Below the pieces are notes generated by a model that searched no databases, was not told the DNA's origin, and was given only the letters and a program-made list of their open reading frames with translations. From Myxococcales bacterium (lineage in GTDB: Bacteria; Myxococcota_A; Polyangia; Palsa-1104; JAEUJZ01), in the NCBI GenBank assembly GCA_016794465.1, contig JAEUKA010000036.1:248001-312000 (forward strand): 64,000 bases of DNA, given 5' to 3'. How positions within the stretch are numbered: the first letter of the stretch is position 1; the number at the start of each line of letters is the position of its first letter. Below are positions 33,656-43,626 of this stretch, piece by piece. The position numbers were made by a program, and so were the translations under genes.

Positions 33656-34711
33656 ATGCGTAGCGTCGTCAAAGGTTCTGGTTTTGTGGTCGGGGAGCAT
33701 CTGGTCCCAAACGCTCGGTTCGAGAAAATCATGGACACATCGGACCAGTGGATTCGCGAGCGCTCGGGAATCGAGCAGCGCTATTTCGTGGCCGATGGCA
33801 CCTCGACTTCCGACCTCGGCGCCCGCGCCAGCAAGATCGCGATGGAGCAAGCCGGCGTCGGACCGCAAGACATTGACTACGTTGTGTTCGCAACGATGAC
33901 ACCGGACCACTTCTTCCCCGGCTCGGGCAGCATCATGCAGAGCAAGCTGGGGCTGCGGAACATTCCGGCGCTCGATATTCGGCAGCAGTGCTCGGGATTT
34001 GTCTACGCGCTGCAGGTGTCGGACGCGCTGCTCAAAGCCAAGGTGGCAAAGACGCTGCTGCTCGTGGGCGCCGAGACACACTCGCCGTTTATGCCGTTTT
34101 CCGACTGGCCGACAATCTTGGGACTGGCCGACAACGCTCCGACCGAGGAGCAGCGCGCCCTGCACACGGCCGTTCGCGATCGCGCGGTGCTGTTTGGTGA
34201 CGCAGGCGCGGCGATTGTCCTGCAGCGAGACGAGGAGGAAACGGAGCGGGGACTGATCGACTTCGAGCTCCATGCCGACGGATCGAACTACAACAAGCTG
34301 TATGTTCCGTCGGGGATGGCGCATCGGCCCTATGTCTCGCCGGAGATCATCAAGCAGCTTGATCACGTACCCCACATGGACGGCAAGTTCGTGTTTCGGA
34401 TGGCAGTGACCAAGATGCCGGAAGTGGTGCGCTCGCTGCTCGGGCGGCACGGGCTGACCGTCGACCAGATTGACCACTTTATCTTTCATCAGGCGAACTT
34501 GCGGATCAACGAAGCGGTGCAGCAGTCGCTGGGGATCAAGCCGGATCGGATTTACAACAACATCCAGAAGTACGGCAACACGACGGCAGCAACGATTCCG
34601 ATTGCCTACGACGAGTGCCGACGCTCGGGACGAATCAAGCGCGGGGACTTGCTGTGCTTCGTCGGACTCGGCGCCGGCTTCCACTGGGGCGCCGCGCTGC
34701 TGCGTGACTAA
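33656..34711 (+). CDS. fabH: 3-Oxoacyl-ACP synthase III (FabH family)
   Basis: A 351-residue thiolase-fold condensing enzyme. The triad is complete: Cys112 (QQCSGFVYAL), His278 (FHQANLRI) and Asn308 (YGNTTAATIP). It condenses an acyl-CoA with malonyl-ACP to begin fatty acid chains. The ATG at 33656 is backed by GGAG and starts the conserved MRSVVKGSGFVVGEH. It is not beside plsX or acpP, so it may be a paralogue for a special primer rather than the main FabH. It follows the kinase after 78 bases and is convergent with the VOC gene without a gap. Confidence 0.9.
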   Translation: MRSVVKGSGFVVGEHLVPNARFEKIMDTSDQWIRERSGIEQRYFVADGTSTSDLGARASKIAMEQAGVGPQDIDYVVFATMTPDHFFPGSGSIMQSKLGLRNIPALDIRQQCSGFVYALQVSDALLKAKVAKTLLLVGAETHSPFMPFSDWPTILGLADNAPTEEQRALHTAVRDRAVLFGDAGAAIVLQRDEEETERGLIDFELHADGSNYNKLYVPSGMAHRPYVSPEIIKQLDHVPHMDGKFVFRMAVTKMPEVVRSLLGRHGLTVDQIDHFIFHQANLRINEAVQQSLGIKPDRIYNNIQKYGNTTAATIPIAYDECRRSGRIKRGDLLCFVGLGAGFHWGAALLRD

Positions 34712-35176
34712 CTACCAAGTCTGGCCCATATCCGCCGGCTTGGGCTTGTGGGTGAACAGCGCCCAGCGATGACCAAACGGATCGGACAGGATGCCGTAGC
34801 GATCCCCCCAGAACTGATCCGCCAGTGGCATCTCGACTTTCCCGCCTGCCGCCACCGCCTGGTTCCACACCGCATCAACGTCGGCGCAGTGAATCTGAAT
34901 GGCCACTCCCGATCCGCCGAGCGCCAGCGGATTGGTCTGTTTCCCACCCATGTACTCGGGAAACTCGTCGCAGCACATCACCACACCGCCGTTGATGAGC
35001 AGTGTGGCGTGCATGACGCGCTTGCCATCCTCGGCATGGTGCAGCTCGGGAACCTGCGCAGAAAAGGCCTTCTTGTAAAACTCGATGGCAGCAGTGGCGT
35101 CGGACAGCGTGAGGTAGGGAATCACCGGGGGATACTGAAAGGAAGGGCTGTTCTGTTCGCTAGTGGTCGTCGACAT
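34712..35176 (-). CDS. VOC/glyoxalase-superfamily protein, PhnB-like
   Basis: A 154-residue protein of the vicinal-oxygen-chelate superfamily, closest in look to the PhnB/DUF1428-type small proteins (IPYLTLSDATAAIEFYKKAF; HATLLINGGVVMCCDEFPEY; DPFGHRWALFTHK). These fold as paired beta-alpha-beta modules; functions range from metal-dependent enzymes to binding proteins, so no reaction can be assigned. The start at 35176 has AGGAG upstream. Its stop codon abuts that of fabH. Confidence 0.88.
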   Translation of the reverse strand: MSTTTSEQNSPSFQYPPVIPYLTLSDATAAIEFYKKAFSAQVPELHHAEDGKRVMHATLLINGGVVMCCDEFPEYMGGKQTNPLALGGSGVAIQIHCADVDAVWNQAVAAGGKVEMPLADQFWGDRYGILSDPFGHRWALFTHKPKPADMGQTW

Positions 35177-35293
35177 GTGCGTCTCCTTTTGCGGCGCACC
35201 ATCGCTTGCCCACGCTGAGGTTGTCAACGGAATCGTTATCCCCCAACAAACTTCAGCGTACCAACTTCAGCGCACCGGATTCCCGCTCACTGG

Positions 35294-36607
35294 CTACAGC
35301 TCGTCTGCGGCAAAAGGCAGCACGTCGCGAATGTGCTTGGCGTCGAGAAGCAGCATCAGCAGTCGATCGACTCCGAGCGCGACACCTCCCGATGGCGGCA
35401 GACCCTCGGCCAGCGCGGACAGGAAGCGCTCATCGATCGGATAGGCGGACAGGCCACGACGCTGACGCTCGGCAAGATCTTGGACAAAGCGCTGCCGCTG
35501 CTCAGCCGGGTCGCACAGCTCACCGAAGCCGTTGCACAGCTCCAGACCTGCAACATAGGCCTCGAAGCGCTCGACCACTTCCGGGAAGCCGGGCTTGCGA
35601 CGGGCCAGCGCACAGAGCGGCCGAGGCCAGTCACAGAGCACCATGGGCCGCAGCACTCCGTCGCTATCGGGCAGCGCCAGCTTCGACTCGACATGATCGA
35701 GAAACACCGAAAAAAACAGGTCATCCCAGGCCCAGCACGGCTCGTCCTGTTCATTGCGGAGCGTCGGCTGGGGAATCCGATAACCGCCGTGCTCGATCTT
35801 TTGCGCCAGCTCGTCGACCGACTCATCACCTCGGATGTCGAGGTTCGCAAGCTCTTGGACCACCTGCCGAACCGTGCGCTGCGGCCACGGCAGTGACAGA
35901 TCGATGAGCTGTTTCTGACCACGATCATCGTGCCGAGTGAAGCGCGGACTTCCGTGAATCGCCGTCGCCAGCTCAGCGGCCAGCGCGGCGACATCGGTAG
36001 CGACCGACTCCCAGCCCGCGAAGGCGCGATACCACTCCAGCATCGTGAACTCGGGGTTGTGATGCGGACCGGCTTCTCCCGATCGAAAGACCTTGCCCAG
36101 ACTGTAGATGCGCGGCAGACCGGCGACGAGCAGCCGCTTGAGCTGATATTCCGGCGAGGTAATGAGATAACGCGGCGGGACCTCGGGCCTCGCATCTGCG
36201 ACGGAAAAACCTTGCAGATGTAACTCCAGACCAGGCGATGGAACGATCAGGGGCGCTTCAATTTCCAGGAAGTCGTGACGGGAAAAGTAGCCGCGAATCG
36301 TTGCCAGCGCCCTGCCCCGCTGCGTGAGGATCTGCCGCCGCCGATCGCGGTTGATCCGAAAGTAGTCCCCGCCCGGCGAAGGAAACGGCTGACCGGTTCC
36401 CACTGGACGAGCAAGCAGCGACGCAGCACTCACCGATTCAAGTGACTCGCCAGGTACGGCGAAATCCACCTGCAGCTCGACAAAATCGGCTGTGACAAGT
36501 GAGCCGACCTCGCAGCGGACCGCAAGTCGCCACAGCTTGTCGCCGTCATCGACGAGCAACGTCTGCGGCGACACTTCGATCAGTCGCCCCCGCAGCCACT
36601 TTCTCAA
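35294..36607 (-). CDS. epmA: EF-P lysine ligase (EpmA/GenX family) with extra N-terminal domain
   Basis: A 437-residue class II lysyl-tRNA synthetase-like enzyme. The C-terminal 345 residues closely match E. coli EpmA (LITSPEYQLKRLLVAG; FRSGEAGPHHNPEFTMLEWY; GVALGVDRLLMLL), which attaches beta-lysine to EF-P. E. coli EpmA is 325 residues and lacks an anticodon-binding domain. Here about 90 residues precede the core and look like a degenerate OB fold (KWLRGRLIEV...VTADFVELQVDF), as in full-length LysRS. It is 17 bases downstream of efp on the same strand, supporting the role. The start is a TTG at 36607, uncertain. Confidence 0.9.
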   Translation of the reverse strand: MRKWLRGRLIEVSPQTLLVDDGDKLWRLAVRCEVGSLVTADFVELQVDFAVPGESLESVSAASLLARPVGTGQPFPSPGGDYFRINRDRRRQILTQRGRALATIRGYFSRHDFLEIEAPLIVPSPGLELHLQGFSVADARPEVPPRYLITSPEYQLKRLLVAGLPRIYSLGKVFRSGEAGPHHNPEFTMLEWYRAFAGWESVATDVAALAAELATAIHGSPRFTRHDDRGQKQLIDLSLPWPQRTVRQVVQELANLDIRGDESVDELAQKIEHGGYRIPQPTLRNEQDEPCWAWDDLFFSVFLDHVESKLALPDSDGVLRPMVLCDWPRPLCALARRKPGFPEVVERFEAYVAGLELCNGFGELCDPAEQRQRFVQDLAERQRRGLSAYPIDERFLSALAEGLPPSGGVALGVDRLLMLLLDAKHIRDVLPFAADEL

Positions 36608-36624
36608 TCCCAGACTCGCGATGG

Positions 36625-37197
36625 TTAGCCTCGGATGCGCTCGAGGTACTTGCCTTCACGGGTATCGATCTTCAGCAGATCACCCTCGTTGATGAACAGC
36701 GGCACGTTGATGGTCGCGCCCGTCTCGAGCGTCGCCGGCTTGGTGACGTTGTTGGCGGTATCGCCCTTGACGCCCGGCTCCGAGTGAGTCACGCGCAGCT
36801 CAACAAAGTTCGACAGTGCAACCGCCGTGACGCGACCGTTGTAAAAGGTCAAGGTCACGTCGGTATTCTCTTTCATGAACTGCCAGTCGTCACCGACGGT
36901 ATCCGCCGGCACCTGAACCTGCTCGTACGACTGCTTGTTCATGAACACGAAGTCGCTGCCATCTTTGTACAGATAGGTCGACGCTTGCTCTTCGACATCG
37001 GCGGCGTCCATCTTCTCGCCCGAGCGAATGTTGCGCTCGATGACACCGCCAGTGAGGAGGTTCTTCATCCGGGTGCGCGTAAAAGCCTGGCCCTTGCCTG
37101 GTTTGACGAACTGCGCTTCGACAACGACATAGGGAGCGCCGTCAACCATGATCTTAAGACCCTTACGCAGGTCGGACGTTTCGTACGTATTCGCCAT
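36625..37197 (-). CDS. efp: Elongation factor P
   Basis: A 190-residue, three-domain factor that relieves ribosome stalling on polyproline. The tip loop reads FVKPGKGQAF with Lys35, the residue that EpmA/EpmB beta-lysylate in gammaproteobacteria; the C-terminal LFINEGDLLKIDTREGKYLERI is characteristic. The ATG at 37197 has GAGG six bases upstream and starts the family N-terminus (MANTYETSDLRKGLKIMVDG). It is first in an efp-epmA operon, divergent from the alcohol dehydrogenase. The polyproline- and PK-rich SecG and kinase proteins in this window are the kind of clients EF-P serves. Confidence 0.97.
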   Translation of the reverse strand: MANTYETSDLRKGLKIMVDGAPYVVVEAQFVKPGKGQAFTRTRMKNLLTGGVIERNIRSGEKMDAADVEEQASTYLYKDGSDFVFMNKQSYEQVQVPADTVGDDWQFMKENTDVTLTFYNGRVTAVALSNFVELRVTHSEPGVKGDTANNVTKPATLETGATINVPLFINEGDLLKIDTREGKYLERIRG

Positions 37198-37422
37198 GTT
37201 TGCCTCGAAATGAAACCGGTCGCTGGCCGGAAAAAGGGGGCTGGGAAACATCGGAATGTTGCCCGAGCGCGGGCTCTTTTACAGCGTATGTCCCGGCAGA
37301 GTCAACCATCGAAACAGCCACACCCTTGCTTGTCAGCGCGCAAAGTCTCTTGATACCGTTTCGGAGTTGTCGGTACGAGCTACCGTCCTTCCCAGAACCA
37401 CTCCTTTTCGGGGGTCTTTTCG

Positions 37423-38532
37423 ATGAAAACGCGCGCCGCTGTTGCCTATCAAGCAGGACAACCTCTTGTGATCGAGGAGGTCGATCTCGCGGGACCGAAG
37501 CCGGGTGAAGTCCTGGTGGAAATCAAAGCCACCGGAGTCTGTCACACCGACGAGTTCACGCGCTCTGGAGCCGATCCCGAAGGACTGTTTCCGGTCATCT
37601 TCGGACACGAAGGAGCCGGCGTGGTTCTGGAGTGCGGACCCGGCGTCACCACCCTCAAGCCCGGCGATCATGTCATTCCGCTCTACACTCCCGAGTGTCG
37701 CACCTGCAAGTCGTGTCTGTCGCGCAAGACCAACCTCTGTACCGCCATCCGCGCGACGCAGGGAAAGGGCCTGATGCCCGACGGAACCAGCCGCTTTTCG
37801 ATCCACGGGAAGCCGATTCACCACTACATGGGCTGCTCGACGTTCGCCAATCACACCGTCCTGCCCGAGATCGCGCTCGCCAAGGTCCGCTCCGACGCTC
37901 CGTTTGACAAGATCTGTTATCTCGGCTGCGGTGTCACGACCGGAATTGGCGCAGTCCTCTTTACCGCCAAAGTCGAGGCCGGCGCCAACGTCGTGGTGTT
38001 CGGACTCGGCGGCATCGGACTCAACGTCGTGCAAGGCGCCAAGCTCGTCGGAGCTGACAAGATCATCGGCGTTGACATCAACCCCGCTCGCGAGCCGCTG
38101 GCGCGCCAGTTCGGCATGACCCACTTTGTGAATCCCAAGACCATCAGCGGCGACTTGGTCGCGCACCTTATCGAGCTAACCGGCGGCGGCGCTGACTACA
38201 GCTTCGAGTGTGTCGGCAGTGTCCAGCTGATGCGCCAAGCCCTGGAGTGCTGTCATCGCGGCTGGGGTGTCTCGGTGATCATTGGCGTCGCTGGCGCCGG
38301 TCAAGAGATCGCAACGCGGCCATTTCAGCTGGTCACCGGTCGAGTCTGGAAGGGCTCTGCGTTCGGTGGTGCACGCGGCCGGACCGACGTTCCCAAGCTC
38401 GTCGACTGGTACATGGACAAAAAGATCGAGATCGACTCGCTGATTACCCACAAGCTGCCGCTCGATCGGATCAACGAAGCGTTTGATCTCATGCACGCAG
38501 GAACATCGATCCGGACAGTGGTCGAGTTTTAG
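37423..38532 (+). CDS. frmA: S-(hydroxymethyl)glutathione dehydrogenase / class III alcohol dehydrogenase
   Basis: A 369-residue zinc-dependent medium-chain dehydrogenase. The catalytic zinc site reads GVCHTDEFT, and GHEGAG carries the second ligand. The structural zinc is the four-cysteine cluster [15 protein letters not shown]. The cofactor motif is [22 protein letters not shown]. The family oxidises the formaldehyde-glutathione adduct and also reduces S-nitrosoglutathione. It is a single gene with no hydrolase (frmB) beside it. Confidence 0.93.
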   Translation: MKTRAAVAYQAGQPLVIEEVDLAGPKPGEVLVEIKATGVCHTDEFTRSGADPEGLFPVIFGHEGAGVVLECGPGVTTLKPGDHVIPLYTPECRTCKSCLSRKTNLCTAIRATQGKGLMPDGTSRFSIHGKPIHHYMGCSTFANHTVLPEIALAKVRSDAPFDKICYLGCGVTTGIGAVLFTAKVEAGANVVVFGLGGIGLNVVQGAKLVGADKIIGVDINPAREPLARQFGMTHFVNPKTISGDLVAHLIELTGGGADYSFECVGSVQLMRQALECCHRGWGVSVIIGVAGAGQEIATRPFQLVTGRVWKGSAFGGARGRTDVPKLVDWYMDKKIEIDSLITHKLPLDRINEAFDLMHAGTSIRTVVEF

Positions 38533-38611
38533 AATATGAAGTAGATCATCTGCCTCTTATTCGCCGGACGTTCTTGAATATGAAGTAGATGATCTGCCTC
38601 TTATTTGCTGG
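38532..38611. repeat. Two 36-bp direct repeats between convergent genes
   Basis: Copies at 38532-38567 and 38576-38611 differ at three positions and are separated by 8 bases. Their centres, AGATCATCT and AGATGATCT, are exact reverse complements of one another, so the transcript could fold on itself. They fill the whole space between the stop codons of the dehydrogenase and the downstream flavoprotein. Confidence 0.93.
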
Positions 38612-38613
38612 GC

Positions 38614-40896
38614 CTACTTAAAGCGCGGTCGATAGTTTGCCACCGTCGCGTACTGATCGGGCCAGCTGATCGCAAAGTTCTGTTCGGCAGCGGCATGACG
38701 CGTCCAGTACGGATCGAACAGATGCGCCCGCGCGAGCAGCGCCAGATCCGCCCGGCCCGCTGCAATGATGCTGTTCACGTCCGAATAGGAAGAGATGTTG
38801 CCGACGGCCATTGTGGTGATTCCCACATGCAGCCGGATCTCCTCCGCAAAGGGAGTCTGATAGAGCCGACCATAGACTGGCCGACCCTCCGGAGCCGTTC
38901 CGCCCGACGAGACATCGACCACATCCACGCCCGCCACTTTGAGCATCCGCGCCACTTCCACCGCATCACCCGGCAGCAGTCCTCCCGGCGCCCAGTCATG
39001 CGCAGAGATCCGCACCGAGATCGGCTTCTCCTCGGGCCACACCGCCCGCACGGCCTGAAAGACTTCCAGCGGAAAGCGCATCCGATTGAGCAGCGAGCCG
39101 CCGTACTCATCTTGGCGAAGGTTGCTCAGCGGCGAGATAAAGCTCGACAAAAGATACCCGTGCGCCATGTGCAGCTCGATCAGATCGAAGCCCGCTTGAT
39201 CGGCCAGCTCCGTCGCTGCCTCGAAATCGGCAATCAGCGCGGCCATGTCCCGGCGCGTCATCTCTCGCGGAATCTGACTGTGTTCATTCCAGGGAATCGG
39301 TGATGGTCCAACAATCGGCCAGCTCTCACTCTCGGGGAGCGGTCGATCATTCCCTTGCCAGGGCAGACACGTCGCCGCTTTGCGCCCGGCATGGGCCAGC
39401 TGAATGCCAATCTTGGCCTCGCTGTGACGGTGAACAAAGTCGACAATCCGTCGCCACGCCGGCATGTGCTCGGGCTTATACAGACCTGCGCAGCCGAGCG
39501 TGATCCGACCTTCTCGACAGACATCGGTCATCTCGGTAATGACCAGGCCCGCCCCACCAATCGCTCGACTGCCCAGGTGAACCATGTGCCAATCGCTGGG
39601 CATGCCGTCTTCCGCCGAGTACTGACACATCGGCGACACCGCCACCCGATTGGGAACGATGAGATCGCGAATCCGCAGCGGCGTAAACATCGGTGGCGGC
39701 GAGGGATGACGCGGCACCTTAATTCCCGTCTGCCGCTCAGAAGCAAGCGCGATGTGATCGTTGACCTCGGCGATGAAGTTCGGATCGCGCTCGCGCAGGT
39801 TTTCGTGGGTCAGCCGCAGCGACCGCGTGAGCAGACTAAATCCAAACTGCCACGGCTCTGTGTCGATGAAGCGCTCACTGTGCTCAAACCACTCCAGCGA
39901 GGTCTGGGCCGTTCGCTGCAGACTCTCGACGGCGGGCCGGCGCTCCGCTTCGTACTCGGCCAGCGACTCGCGAATGTCACGACGCCCACCGCGCAGTGAC
40001 TTTGCCAGCGCAATCGCATCTTCCATCGCCAGCTTGGTTCCCGATCCGACGGAAAAGTGCGCCGTATGCACCGCATCGCCCAGCAGCACCACGTTTTTGT
40101 GACTCCACTTTCCGCAGCGCACCGTCGGAAAATTTCGCCACAGACTGCGGTTTTTGCACAGCTTGTGTCCGGAAAGGCGCGGCGCAAACAGCTTCTCGCA
40201 GTACGCCACCGTCGCATCTTCATCCGCTGAATCGAGCCCCGAGCGCAGGAACGTCTCGGCGGTACACTCGACGATGAACGTCGACTGCGGCTCGTCGGGC
40301 GGTGCACTCTGGGTGTAGCGATAGGCATGGACGCGCCACAGTCCGTGCTCGTTTTCGTCGAAATAAAACGTAAACGCCGGCAGCGGCTGCGTACTCCCAA
40401 GCCACACGAAGCGATTCGGTCGCCAGTCCATCTGCGGCGCAAACGTATCGGCAAAGCGCGCCCGCACCACACTGTTGAGCCCGTCGCTGCCCACCACCAG
40501 ATCAGCATCCAGATAGGAGTCGACATCACCCGACTGAATCTCGCGCTCGAACACAATCTCGACGCCCAGCTCAATGGCCCGCTGTTGCAAAATCCGCAGC
40601 AGATCTTGCCGCCCCAGCCCCGCAAAGCCATGCCCACAAGAGCGCACCACGTGGTCGCGGTAAAAAATGTCGATGTTGTCCCAGTGGTAAAAGCTGCGCT
40701 CAATCGCGTCGTAGCTCTCGGCATCCTCGTCGCGCAGGTGAGACAGCGTCTTGTCCGAAAACACCACCCCGAAGCCGAAGGTATCGGTCGGTCGATTGCG
40801 CTCGATGATCGTCACCCGATGACTCGGGTCAGCCTTTTTCATCAAGATCGCCAGGTAAAGTCCCGCAGGACCGCCGCCCAAACAGACAATGTTCAT
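38614..40896 (-). CDS. Bifunctional aryl-CoA monooxygenase / Old Yellow Enzyme-family oxidoreductase
   Basis: A 760-residue fusion. Residues 1-375 are an FAD-dependent aromatic hydroxylase ([19 protein letters not shown] dinucleotide motif; [17 protein letters not shown]). Residues about 400-760 are an OYE-type FMN domain ([36 protein letters not shown]). The layout matches salicylyl-CoA 5-hydroxylase/oxidoreductase and 2-aminobenzoyl-CoA monooxygenase/reductase, which act on aryl-CoA thioesters in gentisate and aminobenzoate degradation. No ligase or ring-cleavage gene is adjacent, so substrate is uncertain. The second GDG-type motif ([14 protein letters not shown]) is normal. Confidence 0.9.
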   Translation of the reverse strand: MNIVCLGGGPAGLYLAILMKKADPSHRVTIIERNRPTDTFGFGVVFSDKTLSHLRDEDAESYDAIERSFYHWDNIDIFYRDHVVRSCGHGFAGLGRQDLLRILQQRAIELGVEIVFEREIQSGDVDSYLDADLVVGSDGLNSVVRARFADTFAPQMDWRPNRFVWLGSTQPLPAFTFYFDENEHGLWRVHAYRYTQSAPPDEPQSTFIVECTAETFLRSGLDSADEDATVAYCEKLFAPRLSGHKLCKNRSLWRNFPTVRCGKWSHKNVVLLGDAVHTAHFSVGSGTKLAMEDAIALAKSLRGGRRDIRESLAEYEAERRPAVESLQRTAQTSLEWFEHSERFIDTEPWQFGFSLLTRSLRLTHENLRERDPNFIAEVNDHIALASERQTGIKVPRHPSPPPMFTPLRIRDLIVPNRVAVSPMCQYSAEDGMPSDWHMVHLGSRAIGGAGLVITEMTDVCREGRITLGCAGLYKPEHMPAWRRIVDFVHRHSEAKIGIQLAHAGRKAATCLPWQGNDRPLPESESWPIVGPSPIPWNEHSQIPREMTRRDMAALIADFEAATELADQAGFDLIELHMAHGYLLSSFISPLSNLRQDEYGGSLLNRMRFPLEVFQAVRAVWPEEKPISVRISAHDWAPGGLLPGDAVEVARMLKVAGVDVVDVSSGGTAPEGRPVYGRLYQTPFAEEIRLHVGITTMAVGNISSYSDVNSIIAAGRADLALLARAHLFDPYWTRHAAAEQNFAISWPDQYATVANYRPRFK

Positions 40897-40970
40897 GTCC
40901 TTCCCATAACATCGGGCGACGCAAAGGTCTATGCGAGGAATCCGTCGCAGGCGCTATACTGCGGGCCACG

Positions 40971-42317
40971 ATGAAAACAGGCAGCGGGGGCCGATCCGGC
41001 AAGCGTTTCGTGGTGGTAGGCGGGGGTGTCACAGGCTGCGTCCTCGCCGAGCGCATCAAGCAGAGACATCCCGACAGCGCGGTCACTCTTCTCGAAGGCA
41101 GCAGCACACTCGGGGGTCTGTCGGTCCGCAGCGAGCCCGATCCGATTGGCTGGGACCGCTTCTATCACGTCGTCACTCCTCAAGATGTGATGCTGATTGA
41201 CTGGCTGCGTCGGCTGGGAGTCGATGACCGGCTGCGCTGGCGCGGGGCCCACACCGGCTTTTACGCCGACGAGACGCTGCATCGCTTCGATACACCGCTC
41301 GACTTTCTGCGCTTTCCGCCGCTCAACCTTGTCGACAAGGGTCGGCTCGGTGCCAGCATTCTCTACGCTTCGCGAATCAGCGACGGTACACCGCTGTGGA
41401 ACATCACCGCCAGCGACTGGCTGCGCAAGATCTCCGGTGACACCGTCTACCGCAAGTTCTGGGAGCCGCTGTTGCGCGCCAAGCTCGGCAGTGCCCACCA
41501 AGATGTCGCCGCAACGTTCATCTGGTCGACGATTCGCCGCCTCTACGCCACCCGCCAGGCCGAGGGACGCCGCGAGGCCTTCGGCTACATCTCCGGCGGC
41601 TATGCCCCAGTCTTCACCGCCGCCGAGCACTACCTTTCCCGACTCGGAGTCACCGTTCGCAAGTCCGCCCCCGTCGAGCACATCAGCGACGGTCCGGACG
41701 GCAGTACCCGCATCCGTACCCGCGATGGCAGCGAGCTGCTGGCCGATCGCGTCGTCTACACCGGCCCGTCGCGATTCCTCCCCAAGCTATGTCAGGAAAT
41801 GTCGGTCCCTGAGTCGCTGCTCACTCGGGCTCATCAGCTGCGCTACCTCGGCGTGCTGTGCATGGTGGTGAAGCTGACGCGCGCGTTTTGTCCGTATTAC
41901 GTGCTCAACCTGACCGATCCGGGCCTGCCGTTCACCGGCGTCATTGGCCTGACCACCCTGGTCGATCCCGTCGAGACAGGCGGACATCATCTGGTCTATC
42001 TGCCGCGCTATCTGCCCGACGACGATGCCGACTTTGACAAGCCCGACGAGGCCTTTGTCGAGCCATTCCTGTCGGCGCTCGAGCGCATCGGTTCCCGTCG
42101 AGGCTTCCGTCGCGACGAGATCCTGCTTACCAAGGTGTTCCGCAGCCGCTTCGTCAGCCCGATTGCCGTCCTCGGCTACGACAAGCTGCGCCTGCCTATT
42201 CCGCTTGTGCCGAGTCGGCTGTACCTGCTAAACACCGGGCGCATCCTCGGCGGCACCCTCAACAACAGCCAGATGATTGAAGAGGCAGAGCGCGGGCTCG
42301 ACGAGATCTTGGCCTAG
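40971..42317 (+). CDS. FAD-dependent amine oxidase-family protein
   Basis: A 448-residue flavoprotein with the N-terminal motif VVVGGGVTGCVLAERIKQRH and the following EGSSTLGGLSVRS typical of the protoporphyrinogen-oxidase/amine-oxidase superfamily. The C-terminal TGRILGGTLNNSQMIEEAERG is the second flavin contact. Related proteins act on carotenoids, sugar nucleotides or porphyrins; the exact substrate cannot be read. It is divergent from the monooxygenase gene and is followed by the ArsA-type ATPase. Confidence 0.85.
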   Translation: MKTGSGGRSGKRFVVVGGGVTGCVLAERIKQRHPDSAVTLLEGSSTLGGLSVRSEPDPIGWDRFYHVVTPQDVMLIDWLRRLGVDDRLRWRGAHTGFYADETLHRFDTPLDFLRFPPLNLVDKGRLGASILYASRISDGTPLWNITASDWLRKISGDTVYRKFWEPLLRAKLGSAHQDVAATFIWSTIRRLYATRQAEGRREAFGYISGGYAPVFTAAEHYLSRLGVTVRKSAPVEHISDGPDGSTRIRTRDGSELLADRVVYTGPSRFLPKLCQEMSVPESLLTRAHQLRYLGVLCMVVKLTRAFCPYYVLNLTDPGLPFTGVIGLTTLVDPVETGGHHLVYLPRYLPDDDADFDKPDEAFVEPFLSALERIGSRRGFRRDEILLTKVFRSRFVSPIAVLGYDKLRLPIPLVPSRLYLLNTGRILGGTLNNSQMIEEAERGLDEILA

Positions 42318-42363
42318 TCCAAGGAAAATCCGCAGCGGACACAGATCAGTGACCTCAGTGACG

Positions 42364-43548
42364 ATGGAAACCACAGGCAGCGAAGGCACCCTCGACGATG
42401 TCATCCGCCGCAAGCGGATTGTGCTCGTCGTCGGCTCTGGCGGCGTCGGCAAGACCACGACTGCCGCGACGTTGGGACTGCTGGCAGCGCTGCGTGGTCG
42501 ACGGGTGCTCGTCCTGACCATCGATCCGGCCCGACGGCTTGCCGACGCCCTGTCGGTGTCAGCACTCAGCCATGAGATTCAAAAGGTTCCCCAGGAACGC
42601 CTACGAATCCTCGCTGCCGCCCGAGGAGAGACTCCAGTGCCCGGCGGAGTGCTCGACGCGATGATGCTGGATCAGAAGCGCGCCTTCGACGATCTGGTGA
42701 CTCGCTACGCCCCCGATCCGAAGCTGCGTGAGCGCGTGCTGCACAACCAAATTTATCAGCAGATCTCGTCGGCGCTGGCCGGCTCGCATGAGTACGCGGC
42801 CATGTCCCGGCTGTTCGAGCTGTCGCAGCTGGAGCGCTATGACCTGCTGGTGATGGATACGCCACCGACGGAAAATGCGATCGACTTCCTTGATGCGCCG
42901 GACAAGATGTCGCGAGCGGTCGACTCAGAGGCGATCCAGTGGATCATGAAGCCGTACTTGCAGCAGGCGGGAAGTCTGTCGCTGCGGCTGCTCGGCATGG
43001 GTGGCGCGATCATGCTGCGCGGGCTGGCTCGCTTCGTCGGCTCGGCGTTTTTGTCCCAGGTGGCCGAGTTTTTCGTCGAGTTTCAGCAGGTCCTCGGTGG
43101 CTTCCGTGAGCGCGCCCAGAAGGTCACCGCGCTGATGCAGAAGCCCGATGTGGCGTTCCTGCTGGCTTGCAGTCCCGAGCCACTGAGCATCGATGAGGCG
43201 CTGTATTTTTATGAGCGGCTGTCGCGCGCCAAGATGCCGACGAGTGGCTGCATCGTGAACCGGGTCCATCCCCACGCCCGCGAGGTTCCGAGCGATCTGC
43301 TGCCCCTGCTCTCAGCCCGACCCGAGCTGTCTGGGTTTGCCAGCGATGATCTGGCCTCACTTGCCGACCAGCTGCAGCGAACCTACTCGGAGCAGCGAAT
43401 CTTGGCGCTCACCGACGAGGCGTCGATCAAGCGGCTGCGGCAGAAAATCCCGCTGCCACTGTGTCAAATTCCGCTGCTGGAGCAAGACGTTCATGATGCC
43501 GCCAGCATTGCGACGGTCAGCCGCTACCTGATTCCACCGACGCACTAG
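42364..43548 (+). CDS. ArsA/GET3-family ATPase
   Basis: A 394-residue ATPase. The P-loop region reads VVGSGGVGKTTTAATLGLLA; the usual signature Lys of KGGVGKT is Ser, as I recall in some ArsA-like proteins of high-GC bacteria. VLVLTIDPARRLADAL (switch region) and VMDTPPTENAIDFLDAP support the family. ArsA drives anion efflux and GET3 inserts tail-anchored proteins; bacterial relatives often have unknown cargo. The frame is open upstream into the previous gene; the ATG at 42364 starts a reasonable length. It follows the FAD protein by 46 bases and may be co-transcribed. Confidence 0.87.
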   Translation: METTGSEGTLDDVIRRKRIVLVVGSGGVGKTTTAATLGLLAALRGRRVLVLTIDPARRLADALSVSALSHEIQKVPQERLRILAAARGETPVPGGVLDAMMLDQKRAFDDLVTRYAPDPKLRERVLHNQIYQQISSALAGSHEYAAMSRLFELSQLERYDLLVMDTPPTENAIDFLDAPDKMSRAVDSEAIQWIMKPYLQQAGSLSLRLLGMGGAIMLRGLARFVGSAFLSQVAEFFVEFQQVLGGFRERAQKVTALMQKPDVAFLLACSPEPLSIDEALYFYERLSRAKMPTSGCIVNRVHPHAREVPSDLLPLLSARPELSGFASDDLASLADQLQRTYSEQRILALTDEASIKRLRQKIPLPLCQIPLLEQDVHDAASIATVSRYLIPPTH

Positions 43549-43626
43549 CTCCACCGGCCTCTCGGAGCCTGTCCCGTACGCGATGTCTTTTGATTGAAGC
43601 CCGCAAATCAGAGACACTAGCCAGCT

